A stretch of DNA of 38,047 nucleotides from Chlorokybus atmophyticus (lineage: Eukaryota > Streptophyta > Chlorokybophyceae > Chlorokybales > Chlorokybaceae), in contig RHPI01002272.1 of the NCBI GenBank assembly GCA_009103225.1, positions 81,661-119,707 on the forward strand. Direction: 5' to 3'. The position numbers and the translations under genes are program-made. Position 1 is the first letter of the stretch. Each line of letters starts with the position of its first letter. This document shows, piece by piece, positions 1 through 11,700 of this stretch. Below the pieces are notes generated by a model. It was not told the DNA's origin. It was given only the letters and a program-made list of their open reading frames with translations, and did no database searches.

Positions 1-90
1 CTCCCTCCCTCCCTCCCTCCCTCCCTCCCTGCACCGGTTGATGCGCAGGTCCATTCTCGTGGCACAGCAAAGCCACTTTTGTGCACCTAG

Positions 91-2372
91 CAGCGGCTAA
101 TGCGCTTGTGTGGGGGACGGATCAGAAAAGCATCGTTGAAAAGAAGGACGACGCGACGCGCAACATATCCTGCTACTGCAAAAGAGAATTGGCCGAGGAG
201 TATGCACGACAGCTGAGCCCAGACCGTGTTTCTGGTGTGCATGGACTTGATCGCCTACCGCCACCTGAGGTAAACAATACAGTACACATGCCCTTACACT
301 TGCAAGCGGAACGAAGGCCTTTACACTTCTTAAACGCATGCAGAGGACAGAAACGGTCGGTAGCCCGAGCTTGAAAGGCGCAAAAAATAAGGCCAAGAAC
401 GATGCGCGCACAGTGGTACGCACTCATCAACACATGCATTCGCAACCACTTGATTTGTCGCACGCGCGTGTGCGCACGCACATGCGCGCGTGCGTGCACC
501 TGTATAAACACACGTGCTTGTCCACCTAAGCAGAAGACAGAAACCGATGGTACGAGCTCGACAAGAGCCAAAAACAAGGCCAAGAAAGCTGCGCGCACAG
601 TGGTACGCACTCATCAACACACATGCACGCGCAACCACTTAAGTTGTTGCACGGGCGTGTGCGCACACACATGCGCGCGTGCGTGCACTCGTTTAGACAC
701 ACGTGCTTGTCCACCTAAGTACTCCACCTACTTGAGGGGCAAGTTAATAAGCAACAGCTGGTGCAAGCACTCAGGCGAATGCAGCTAAGCGTAGTGTGGT
801 ACGCACCTGTAAGCACGCATACACACGTACAAGCATGCACACATTAACGCACGCCGACATAGTTGAGCACGTGCTGCGCGTGCACTTCTGTGATTAGCAG
901 CATCGCACGCAGGCACTGACACCTTATCAAATTCTGCAGATGGTCAAGGCCGTCAGCAAGAGCGCTACAGGGAAGGCCAAGGCGGCTCGTCCATTGGTAC
1001 GCACTCGTATGCCCACGCAACCACTTCTGTTACCGCACGCATGTGTGCACACGCGGTCAGATCCGTCAGTTAGGAGTGCACACACACTGTGTGTGGCATG
1101 CTTGCATGCACACACAAGCGGTCAAACTGTGCACGCAAGCGTGCGCACGCCAAAACTCACTCATAATGAAAAGGTGTGCACATGTGCATGCAAGCACGCA
1201 CAACCACTTAAATTGGCACCTTAGCAGGCGTCAACCATTCGCAAGTCATCTGGCAAAGGCACCCGAGCAACAAGATCTACCACAAGAGCTGAGGCGTCAA
1301 ATTCCACTACCACTAGCGAGCTGGTTGCCGCTACGGCACAAGCAGTTAGCCAATCCAATGAGGATGACGCAGCCCCGGCGGCAACGACGACTGTGACAGC
1401 AGCGGTACAAGCGGCAAAAGTAAAGGCAGGCAACCTCGCAAACCTTGTCCAGTGCATCAAATGCCGTCATTGGGTTCATGGCGATTGCTGGAATCTCAGA
1501 CCCATCAATGGTGAAGGTAAGTGTTATGATAGCTACTGTTGTCGTACGCTATCCGTCCCATGCTGTACATAACATTACGTGCAACAGGTGCCGATTTCAA
1601 TTGTCTGATAGTCGACACATGGGAGAAGCGTAACTTTGTATGTGGGAGAACCAAAGAATGCAACTTGAAGGTGATGGTTGTTGTGGTCCTCCCACTTGGC
1701 TGTATCTGTACTACCACGCACATAACATGTGTTGGGGTGTAGCGCATTCTCCTAATTATGTTACGTAACTGTTTCAACACGATTAGAGTTTGTTATGCGG
1801 CACAACCAAACTTGCTTGACACTCGTGAGTTTGCCGTTCAGAAAAACGAGGCATGTTCAACGTCGCTATTGGCTACGTGTCAAGTCGACAAGCACAGGAA
1901 CGCAATGCAAGCGATGGTATGCTATACGCACGCGCGCATGCACACACGCACGAGGAAGATAGCATGCAATAACGGTGGTATTGCATTGTGCGCAGGGGCA
2001 GGAGGTGCTTGCGTCTACGAGTGCACAGGTTGCAGGCAGTGACCAGGCAAAGCAAGTGCGTCACGTTTGCATTAAGTCAAGGTGGTTGCATTGAATGCAT
2101 TGAATGATGTTCAAAGTGAGTACACTGCAGAACAAGCGGAAGAGAGAAAGGCACTGGATTGCTAGACGCCGCGCTGATATTGAGAGGGGTGGATATGGTG
2201 TCGGTGTTAAGGTATGTGTATTGCAATGCAACAGGTATGCATACGTCGATTAGCAAGGAGGTTCCTGAAGCTTTGCCATACCCAGCTGCCAAAGACCAAG
2301 CGCAAGAAAGGTGAGGTGCTGCGTCGAGAGAAGGTTATTCGCGACCTTCAAGATGCCGCATTACGGCAGTAG
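91..2372 (+). CDS. PHD-finger-like multi-exon protein, left copy (5' end uncertain)
   Basis: Exons that join in frame with GT-AG borders are 91-269, 344-415, 534-602, 940-996, 1228-1516, 1588-1670, 1842-1916, 2131-2211 and 2235-2372 (stop TAG). The start codon is not identified and may lie upstream of the window. The product, about 345 residues as seen, has a short lysine/alanine-rich exon present in two tandem versions (344-415 and 534-602). These are followed by a Thr/Ser/Ala-rich linker and the core QCIKCRHWVHGDCW, which fits the PHD spacing C-x2-C-x4-H-x2-C-W. A cysteine segment around WEKRNFVCGRTKEC follows, and the tail is strongly basic. I do not see the first CxxC of a normal PHD finger, so the domain is atypical. 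Chromatin or nucleic-acid binding is an inference from PHD and basic character. The same exon chain occurs in the other repeat arm. Confidence 0.6.
344..716 (+). repeat. Tandem duplicated exon-intron unit, about 187 bp
   Basis: Two consecutive units each hold a lysine-rich mini-exon (ending AKNKAK...ARTV) followed by the donor GTACGC and a CA/CG-rich intron with the shared phrase CACGTGCTTGTCCACCTAAG. A third, more distant donor context of the same kind follows exon 940-996. The right arm has the same units. Both mini-exons keep phase 0, so unit number can change without breaking the frame. Confidence 0.75.
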
Positions 2373-2434
2373 GGCATGCACCTGCATTGCAGCTCCGGTT
2401 GAGCGCCATTTCCAGGCTCCCACTAAGGCTGCCT

Positions 2435-2858
2435 CGCGCAAACTGCTTGCATTCCCAACACTTGTGCTACGCGCTCGCGCACCGGGGTATTGTCAGCAGA
2501 TAGCACAAGGTGTCCTCCAACAGCAAGAAGCATATGGGCAGGTGACTACCACTTGTAACACATGCCCACCTGCTGTTTGATCTCCTTGCTTGGTAAGGTT
2601 GGCTGCCCTCTGCGACAAATAGTCGGTCTTGTGCCAGGGCAGAAACTGAAGACGACCTTGACCTGCCTAAGTTGAGCCTGCAATGCACGTGATTGTTCGT
2701 GCCAATCAGTTCCACCATGTCGTTGTCGACCAGTAGGTTGCAGGGATTCACTGACTTTGTCTTTGAGCCGCGAGCTGCTCCGGCTTTTCCCTTGGTGGAG
2801 CAGCAGCAGATCCCTCCAAACACTGTGTGCAGCCTGTTTCTCACACTAGCCACATAGA
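2435..2858. other. Block present only in the left arm (about 420 bp)
   Basis: Homology with the right arm stops after CACTAAGGCTGCCTCG and resumes at GAGTTACTCTCAACTGCA. The intervening bases have no counterpart on the right. A minus-strand frame of 128 codons spans 2467-2853 but I do not recognise it. The block is an insertion on the left or a deletion on the right; the sequence alone does not say which. Confidence 0.75.
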
Positions 2859-2905
2859 GTTACTCTCAACTGCAATACGGGTCGCCCTTCAACCGGTTTC
2901 CGTCA

Positions 2906-2952
2906 CCCTCCCGCCCACAAGTGTTGTGCCACAATATCTGTGGGCGGGAGGG
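2906..2952. other. Perfect 14-bp inverted repeat with 19-nt loop
   Basis: CCCTCCCGCCCACA at 2906-2919 pairs with its exact complement at 2939-2952. The same hairpin is kept in the right arm at 18602-18615 and 18635-18648. It is a stable GC-rich cruciform or RNA hairpin candidate of unknown role. Confidence 0.85.
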
Positions 2953-3072
2953 ATCCCGAAAGCAACGGTTGCTTCCCTGTTCATGCCAGGCTGGGGCCTC
3001 GATGGCGAGGAGGTGCTGCTGGAACCAGAACTGTAATCAAAGTCCACTTGATACAGCAGAAGTACACTCGCC

Positions 3073-3700
3073 TTACTCCTTGTTCGCAAGCAAGGTGGTG
3101 CGGGTGGCGAGGGGATGTCCTTGCCTGATTTCACGGGTTTTGCGGGGACTTGTCCACCAGACCTGTGCAGGCCGATCCCATCCTTGATAATGCGCGGCTA
3201 GGTGGTCGCGCTCGGAGTGTTGCAGCAAGCTGCACTCTTTGACCACCATGCTGCAGCGCTTTTGACACAGCCAACCCAAGCATGTCAGAGTCCTTGTGCA
3301 GTCTTATGCATGCTACACCAGTCTCAAGCGCCATATTTTGATATACATCGCATTGTTGCAATCGCCGCCGCCGACCTGACATAACGCTCTCCATATCTTT
3401 CGCATAATGGTTGTAATAGTCACAGACAAAATGGCAACCGGCACAGAATTTGCTATATTTACAGGCGCTATGACACAGAACATTACTCAAAGCCTATGAC
3501 TGATTACGCGGGCGCCTATTACTCATGTCTGTCCCGGAGGGCCTATGCCTCACCGTACTTGCTCTGCATACGCACGACGCCAGTGGTTGAGGGCCATCAC
3601 GCTGTCGGGGTCGTTGAGCCCCAGCTCCGCTTGCATGTCAGTTTTTGTAGCAGAGCGTATGTGCGTAAGCACGTGCTTGTAGTCTTGCCGTGATCAGCGC
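3073..3700 (-). other. Putative exons downstream of the left LRR fragment
   Basis: Left-arm counterpart of the unassigned exons at 17905-18480, with few amino-acid changes. Not recognised. Confidence 0.3.
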
Positions 3701-3903
3701 ATGTATGTGCAAGTTGGTTTGTGCCAGGTACAGTACATATGTCAGTCAGTCTATAGTATGTGTTGACGTATCTGCATATGCATGAATTTGTGTATCTGTG
3801 TATGCCAGTTAGAACAGCTGTGCGGATCGTGCATGTTTGTCGGGCTCTTACCCTGATAATGTTAGAGGCAACCATATCCGGCAGCGCCAATATGCCTCAC
3901 CCC

Positions 3904-4410
3904 CTACATCTTTGGTGCACATAACAGTGATACAACGGAAGAATTGGACATTTGGCATTGGCGGGAATACTGGCAACGACGCCAAGCCGCTGTACTTGCT
4001 TCCGTTCTGCTCCTGCTAATGCTGCAAGTCCATTGGCAGATCTGACGTTCAAGCACACTTGTTGTGTCCTCTTCCTCCTCCTCCTCTTCCTCCTGCTGCT
4101 GCAGCAGAACAGCAACAACCGCAGGAGCCAACTTACTGATAGGGTTCGACAGCGCCGCCAAGCCGGAGCACCCTGTTCGATCCTGCGTCTCTAGAGCAGT
4201 AAGCTCGCCAAAGGACTCCGGCAGCGCCGCCAAGCTGCCGCACCCGCTCAGGTCCAGCTTTTGCATAGCAGGAAGATTGATCAAGGATCCTGGCAGCACC
4301 GCCAAATTGTCGCACTGGCTGAGGTCCAGCTCTTGCAGAACAGCGAGCTTGCCGAAGAACTCTGGCAGCGCCACCAGCCTGCAGGCCGTGTGTCTTTTCA
4401 TGCATGCCAA
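3904..4410 (-). pseudogene. LRR fragment related to the TNL LRR 3' end, left copy
   Basis: The frame encodes about three 24-residue LRRs of the form LQELDLSQCDNLAVLPGSL and KLDLSGCGSLAALPESF. It then has LAPAVVAVLLQQ, which matches the end of the TNL-A LRR (LHPAVVAVLQQ), and then a run of glutamates from (GAG)n. No NB-ARC or TIR is attached in this arm, so it looks like a truncated 3' piece of the receptor family. A neighbouring frame (3897-4118) stays open past the glutamate run and could be a continuation after a frameshift or splice. The right arm copy is very similar. Confidence 0.65.
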
Positions 4411-5081
4411 GCAACAACAGGGTGCTCACCCTTTCTACCTGTAGGTCAGGCAGAGGAGGCCTGTGTGACAACGGTGCTGTCAGACAGTGTGTGACAAAAT
4501 AAGGGGCAAAACATCACCACCAATCTTGGCGTCTCATCAATGGTTTCACACAGCGACCGAAGGGGAATCCCCTGAGTATTACTCAGTACCACTCCGCCAC
4601 TACGCCTCGTCTCTCCCACCATTTTGTGTACAAGAAGACCCTTGCACAGATGTAGGCAGTAGCTGTTTAGTGAGAGAGGCAGCCTGTCACATAAGCGGCT
4701 GTGCACCGTCCCTCTCGCGCTCTGCTGTGCGTGCGCGCGCATGCGCATGTATGCGTGTGCTTGCTTGTGCACACATGCAATCTTTGAGATAATCACCTTG
4801 ATTGACCCTCCCTCTCTGCGCAAGCAAGTGCAGACTCTCACGACAGTGCTGCACGTGTGCTTGTATGCGTGTGTGAAACACTGACTCGCACTTCTCCATA
4901 CCTTTCAACACGACGTACACCATTGTCAAGACGGTGGTACAACCCCGTTCGCAACGTCCCTGAGCCGCAGGTGAAGGAGGTCCACAAATCGGTGTGACAA
5001 CCGTCCCGTGGCCGTTATCTACACCAAGCTCCGCACCAACAGTAGCAACGGTCCCACGCGGGGAGGCCCACATCACCACTG

Positions 5082-5920
5082 CCACCTGTTGACAGTACAT
5101 AACACCTGTCCCCAGCTGCCAGCTGCTACCAGTGGTGGCGCTGGGCAGCAGCAACAACATCCAGGCGAAGAAAGTTCGGTATCAACTGCCTGGGTGGGGT
5201 GGGGAGGGGGCATGCCGAGCTTCGGCTGAACCGTTGCGGCAAGGTAAGATCTGCGCCTACTTCTTCCTCGTCGACCGCAATGAAAGACTGCTACGCCATC
5301 CGACGCAAGGTAAACCCAAGGTAAACAATCACCCGTGTCTGTGCGTGCGCACACGCACGTGCATGTGTATGTCTCTGTCTCTGTGTGGCCTACAATTTAC
5401 CAGCAGCTAATACCAGTCACACTGGTGCAGTGGCGGTCTCTGTAACTATCACACACAAAAGATACCCACCAAATCGTGTTAACCATTGTGTTTGTTGGAT
5501 AGTCGGAATACACATCATTATGATGAGCGTGCCACCCCTGTGGCTACCAACAGTTGTCCGCGCGTCAGCTGTTTGTGGTTGCCATATCAGACAGATAGAC
5601 GGTTGAGACAACTAGTATCTGCATGTAAAGCAAGTGCAAACCTGCAGGTCACAAGCTGGCAACAACAACAATAACAACAAAGTGTAGAACATGTCAATAC
5701 ATGTCATGCTGAGCTGGCTGAGTCAGGACTCACAATGCAAGCACAACGACAATGACAACGACGAACAAGTTACTGCCTCAGCCATCCGTCCATCCACCTC
5801 ATCTTTCTCATCACCAACATTGCCACCATGTACCTGTGGCCTGCCCCAACTCCGCGGTCCTCGTCGATGCCGCACGCCCCTCGCCCACGTCTACGTCATC
5901 CGGCATGAGAATGAGAAAGC
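5082..5920. other. Block present only in the left arm (about 840 bp)
   Basis: The arms match up to AGGCCCACATCACCACTG and again from GTGCAGCTACAGCCCC; the sequence between has no right-arm partner. It includes a plus-strand frame at 5132-5410 with ICAYFFLVDRNERLLRHPTQ followed by a GTAAAC donor, which could be an exon of an unrelated gene, and CAA/CAACAA-rich stretches. Not recognised. Confidence 0.65.
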
Positions 5921-6195
5921 GTGCAGCTACAGCCCCGGTTTTACAACCTGCACACGTGACACAATATGTGTTGTGTGTCATTTATGTGTCACCCAAATAT
6001 GCACGAAAGTTTACAGATTGTGTAGGTAACAGGCACACATACACGCACAGTGTGCACTGGATGCGCTGAGTAGAAGAGACTCCCATAGAGTACCAACGCC
6101 GCGATTATGTGAAGGTAGTGGGTACGAGTGCAAGACAACCAGTCCAGGTTGACCAGTGACGATTAGATGTATCGCAAGCCACAAGCGCCTATGAT

Positions 6196-7652
<1,457 letters not shown>

Positions 7653-8085
7653 AAGATGCTGTAGAGCAGCGCTNACAATCACGCATGCGCGCACGCAGGT
7701 AGCTTAAACATACACTCGCGCGCGCACACAGCTGCGACCACCAATGCCCGCATGGCACGCAGCCACGCACCTCTTCAGGCATGCATGTCCACACGTACAT
7801 GCACACAAAGAGAGCCACACAGTGTTGCACACATGCAGGTATATGCTCAGGTCTCGAGTATGAGCACATCATGTCAGTGCACATTTTCTGCACATGTTTA
7901 GACGCATTCAGACATAAACATACATATACATGCAGACTCAAGTGGACACATATGCAGGCTCGAAGTTCCCGCGTTCGATATACTACAACCTGCAGTTTAA
8001 TTACCTAAAGCTTATACAAAGTCCCTTTCGTCTCTTGACAAGGTGGAGTACACCTTGTCAAAAGGCGAGAGGAAGGCACCGCAAC

Positions 8086-8712
8086 TCATGAGTTCCCCTC
8101 TATGGCATTCATTTCGTCCAATGCACGTTGTGTTGAAGACGGTGCAGCAGTTTTGTTATGTTTCTCATACTGAAGCTCCAAGAACGTGTAGTACTCTGGC
8201 CGATTTTCCGCCTCAAGGTAATGTCGATTGCCAATAGGCCACTGCTTCCACAGCTCGAGCCGGTAGTAGTTGGCAATGTCAATGGGCTCAACCATGAGTC
8301 GCATCGTGTTGCCTCTCACCAACCAGTCACTGGACTCGCTGAAAAAATAGGCAGGCAACATGCCATCCATGTACCACTTGTATGCTATACGCCAGAAGTC
8401 CCGTGTAACCCTGTTAGGTTGGTGGAGAGGTCATAACAGTACCGAGCAAGCATTCAATTGCACTAATCTTAAGCTGCAATGCATGTCGGCGGACCTGCGT
8501 GCACGGTCGACCCTCCACAAGCGCTCTGCTTGCGGGCTGCCATCACTGCCACTGCCACGATATGCTCTGAAGTCGGCGTAGCAGTCTGCCGAGGTCAGCA
8601 TAAAGGCTTGTATTGTGTCCATGGCGTCTTGTACCTCATTGCGCCACATGTTAGCAAACTTTGTTTCATGGCTCCGCTGCGCGGCAATACGCGATTCGAC
8701 CACTCTCCGTGG
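8086..8712 (-). other. EP-like (EDS1-PAD4) domain of TNL-A (two exons)
   Basis: Exon 8712-8495 is helical, with an FADFRAY-like stretch (ADCYADFRAY). Exon 8410-8086 contains DFWRIAYKWYMDGMLP, then RLMVEPIDIANYY at residues 1198-1210, then NRHYLEAENRPEYYTFLELQ. The VEPxDIAxYY block followed by xHYLxxxxRPxxY is the signature of the EP domain shared by EDS1, PAD4 and SAG101. No lipase-like N-terminal half of EDS1 is present. In seed plants EP domains form the pocket for TIR-made ribosylated nucleotides. Whether this copy binds such ligands cannot be seen here. Confidence 0.78.
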
Positions 8713-11700
8713 CTGCAAAGCGCTGCAAAAATATAATGCACTAAGACTATGGATGTCATGGTAGGTCAACACTGCAGGTCAATCAGGCTGCAATGCAAAC
8801 CTGTGTGACATGGGCATGAAGGCCGGCACACTTCCCAAGTGCCTGACGAGGGTGTCGTACCCAGCCCAGGGTTCCTATTGCATGAGGATGGCATCGAAAG
8901 AGCCACGGAGTTACTAACGCAGACATCATGTAAGACTATTCGGAAAGGCTGCGTGCATGCTGCAAAGTCTTGCTCGTGCATGAAGGTTTGCATAGCGTGG
9001 AGCAAATGCACCACCCCCTTTAAACTTGCCTGCTGATCGCCAAGGGTGAAGTAGCCAAATTTTCGAATCTGCATTGGTACGTGCTTTCTTTCTCCGGGGG
9101 GGCGGAAGATGACTGGAACCAACCACCCGGAAAGATTTCCCTCCTCATAAACCTTGCATAATATGTTCCCGTACTCGTCGTGCGTCCCCGCGCCCACCCA
9201 ATCAGCTGCGGTCGGCTGTCTCAATGAAAATCGCTCATAATACTCATCACAAACCACCACCACCTGAAGCGTTATGTTAACAACCGCAGACCAAAGCATG
9301 CATATCTGTCATTCTCGCGTGCTTGCTTACTACATAAGCTATGTAAGATGGGAATGGTTGATGACAGCCACGATGCGCAAGATGTTCTACACTATCAGAG
9401 ATGATGTGACCATTGGTACCTTTGTGCCATCCTTGAACATCTGCCCAATAAAAGCTGGCCATGACTGGTACCCAGTTTTGTCATCGATAATGACATGTAC
9501 ATTATCTTGTTGCAGTTGCTCAGCAAGCCTCCACACACGCTTTGCGTGAAGCTTGTCAAAATGGCAGTAGCTAATGAATACTGTTAACTTGGTCTCTTTT
9601 CCCTGTCCGCTATGTGCCACAGCACGCAAATTATTATAAACATGGTACAGCATTTGCCGCACAAGAGATTGCGCATGGTTTGCGAAGACAGCCATGCAAA
9701 ACTTACGCAGTAGCAGCATTGTTGACAGAGGCCTCGGCCTTGGCCTCCGCGTCCTGCTGGTGCTGCTGCAGCACAGCAGTAGCAGCGTTGTTGACAGCGG
9801 CCGCGGCCTTCGCCTTCGCCTCCTGCTGGTGCTGCTGCAGCACAGCAACAACGGCAGGATGTAGCGCACTGAAGTCTTCTGGCAGCGCCTTCAAATGGAA
9901 GCACCCATACAGCTTCAGAATGTGCAGAGCCGTGAGCTTGCCAAAAGACTTTGGCAGCGCCACCAAACTCGCGCACCAGCTTAGGTCTAGCTCACGCAGA
10001 GCAGCGAGCTTACTGAAAGACTCTGGCAGCACCGCCAAGTAGTCGCACGCGCTCAGGTTCAGCGTTTCTAAGTTGTCCAACTTGCTGAAGGACTCCGGCA
10101 GTGCCATCAAGCTGCCGCAGTAGCTCAAGTCAAGCGTCTGCAGGGCAGCGAGTTTGCCAAAAGACTCCGGCAGCGTCGCCAAGCTTTTGCAATTACTCAT
10201 GTCCAGCGTTTGTAGGGCAGCAAGGTTGTCAAAGGACTCCGGCAGTGCCGCCAAGCTGTTGCACTTGCTCAGGTCCAGCGTCTGCAGGGCAGCCAGTTTG
10301 CCAAAAGACTTCGGCAGCGCCGCCAAGCTGTTGCACTTGCTCAGGTCCAGCATTTGTAGGGCAGCGAGGTTGCCGAAAGACTCCGGCAGCGCAGTCAAGT
10401 TGAGGCTAATGCTTAGGTCCAGTTTCTGTAAATTTATGAGACCTCCAACAGACTTGGGTAGCATGCGCAACCCGGTTCGGAAGAGATCTAAAACCCGTAG
10501 CATAGTGAGCCCGCCAAGCGCTTCAGGCAGCTCGTTCACTTGATAAGAATCACGCAGCACCAGAACTTGCAGCGCCTGGAGGTTTCCTATGGACTCAGCC
10601 ACCGTCATCGAGGCATCATTATGGACGGCTTCTTCTACTATAAGGACGACCAGATTTTGGCATGCAGCGGCATTGCACAGGAAAGCGCTCAAGGCTGAAT
10701 AGCGTGGACGTCTCCATTCGAGATAAACCAGCTCTCTACGGACCCTGTTGGGAGCGTGAAGTGTGCCATCCCAATCAGTTGTGCCAAGGTCTAGCATGCG
10801 GAGGCGAGGCATGAAGGCCATGCCACTTGATGTTTCACTCCAGTTGAGCCCAGACCAGGACACAGTCTCGGCGTGTTCAGAGCCCTGCATACAACCACAG
10901 CATGCCAAATATTAGTAGTTCTCATGTGCTCACTTTCAACAGCCATGCTGTAACATACTACCAGAACATAGTGTATTGCACGTTCTTGTATTGGATGCAT
11001 GCATGCAGCAACCTTCAAGCCAACCAAAAGAACATGAGATGAAGGAACCAAGCTGGAACGTGGCATATAAGCACCTGTTGAAATACGGCGCTCAACTCCT
11101 TGGGCAACCATATGTGCTTGGGCGGGTCTGCTCGATTGGCAATCATTCGCCCCATGTCGCGAAGTTGGCCATGTACCGAAAAGCAGATATTGCCTTTGAA
11201 ACTTAATGAGTATGGCTTGTGCTGGTTTGGTCTCCATTTCAAGCGAATAAGGGACAACTCCACTAGGGTGTACACTTTTAGCGACGCGCGGTTCCCCCAC
11301 GCCGGAAGCAGGAAGTCTTTATTCTTCCCCAATGCAAAGCAGCAAATGTCCAGAAACACTCGCTGATATGTGGGCGTTAAAGAATTGTAGCTAAGCTCCA
11401 GCGTTTTCCACAACCGGTCATCTTTGGTACGTTTAAGCCCCTCAGCCTGTTGCAATTGATCCAGTGCAACTTTCCAAAACTGCACATCATTGCTGCTGCG
11501 CTTGCCCAGAAAGGAGCCCACGACTTCAAGTGCGAGCGGCAGGCCGTCGCACGCCTGGATGAAATCCTTGACGTTGGGCTCCAACTCCTCAGGCACTGGA
11601 TGCGAGCCGAAGGCAAAGTGGCAAAACAGTTTTCTAGCGGGCTGAGCGTCCAGCTCTTCCACCTCCTCCACCAAAATATGCTTGTCATGCCCCCTCAATA

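Larger units (their letters stand above)
31..6195 (+). repeat. Left arm of a large inverted repeat
   Basis: This block is matched on the opposite strand by 16225-21104, with the coordinate sum near 21140 at the outer end. The match runs through exons, introns and hairpins and is close to identical in the stretches I compared. It begins just after a (CCCT)n tract at 1-30. It fades near 6195, where both arms share a sequence around ATGCGCTGAGTAGAAGAGAC. Two blocks at about 2435-2858 and 5082-5920 are absent from the right arm and account for the length difference of about 1.28 kb. I saw no transposase or terminal-repeat signature, so the mechanism is unknown. Confidence 0.92.

Noticed and set aside
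8766-9030. Extension of the SEFIR exon to the stop at 8766 as the normal protein end
   Set aside because: TNL-B shows intron-like indels in this stretch, and the spliced alternative joins SEFIR to EP in phase; kept as a possible minor isoform.
9614-10543. Plus-strand frames rich in Ser/Ala/Lys opposite the TNL-A LRRs
   Set aside because: They are antisense shadows of the LRR repeats; the minus strand has the LRR pattern and good splice sites. The same applies at 34144-34906 and 4064-4494.
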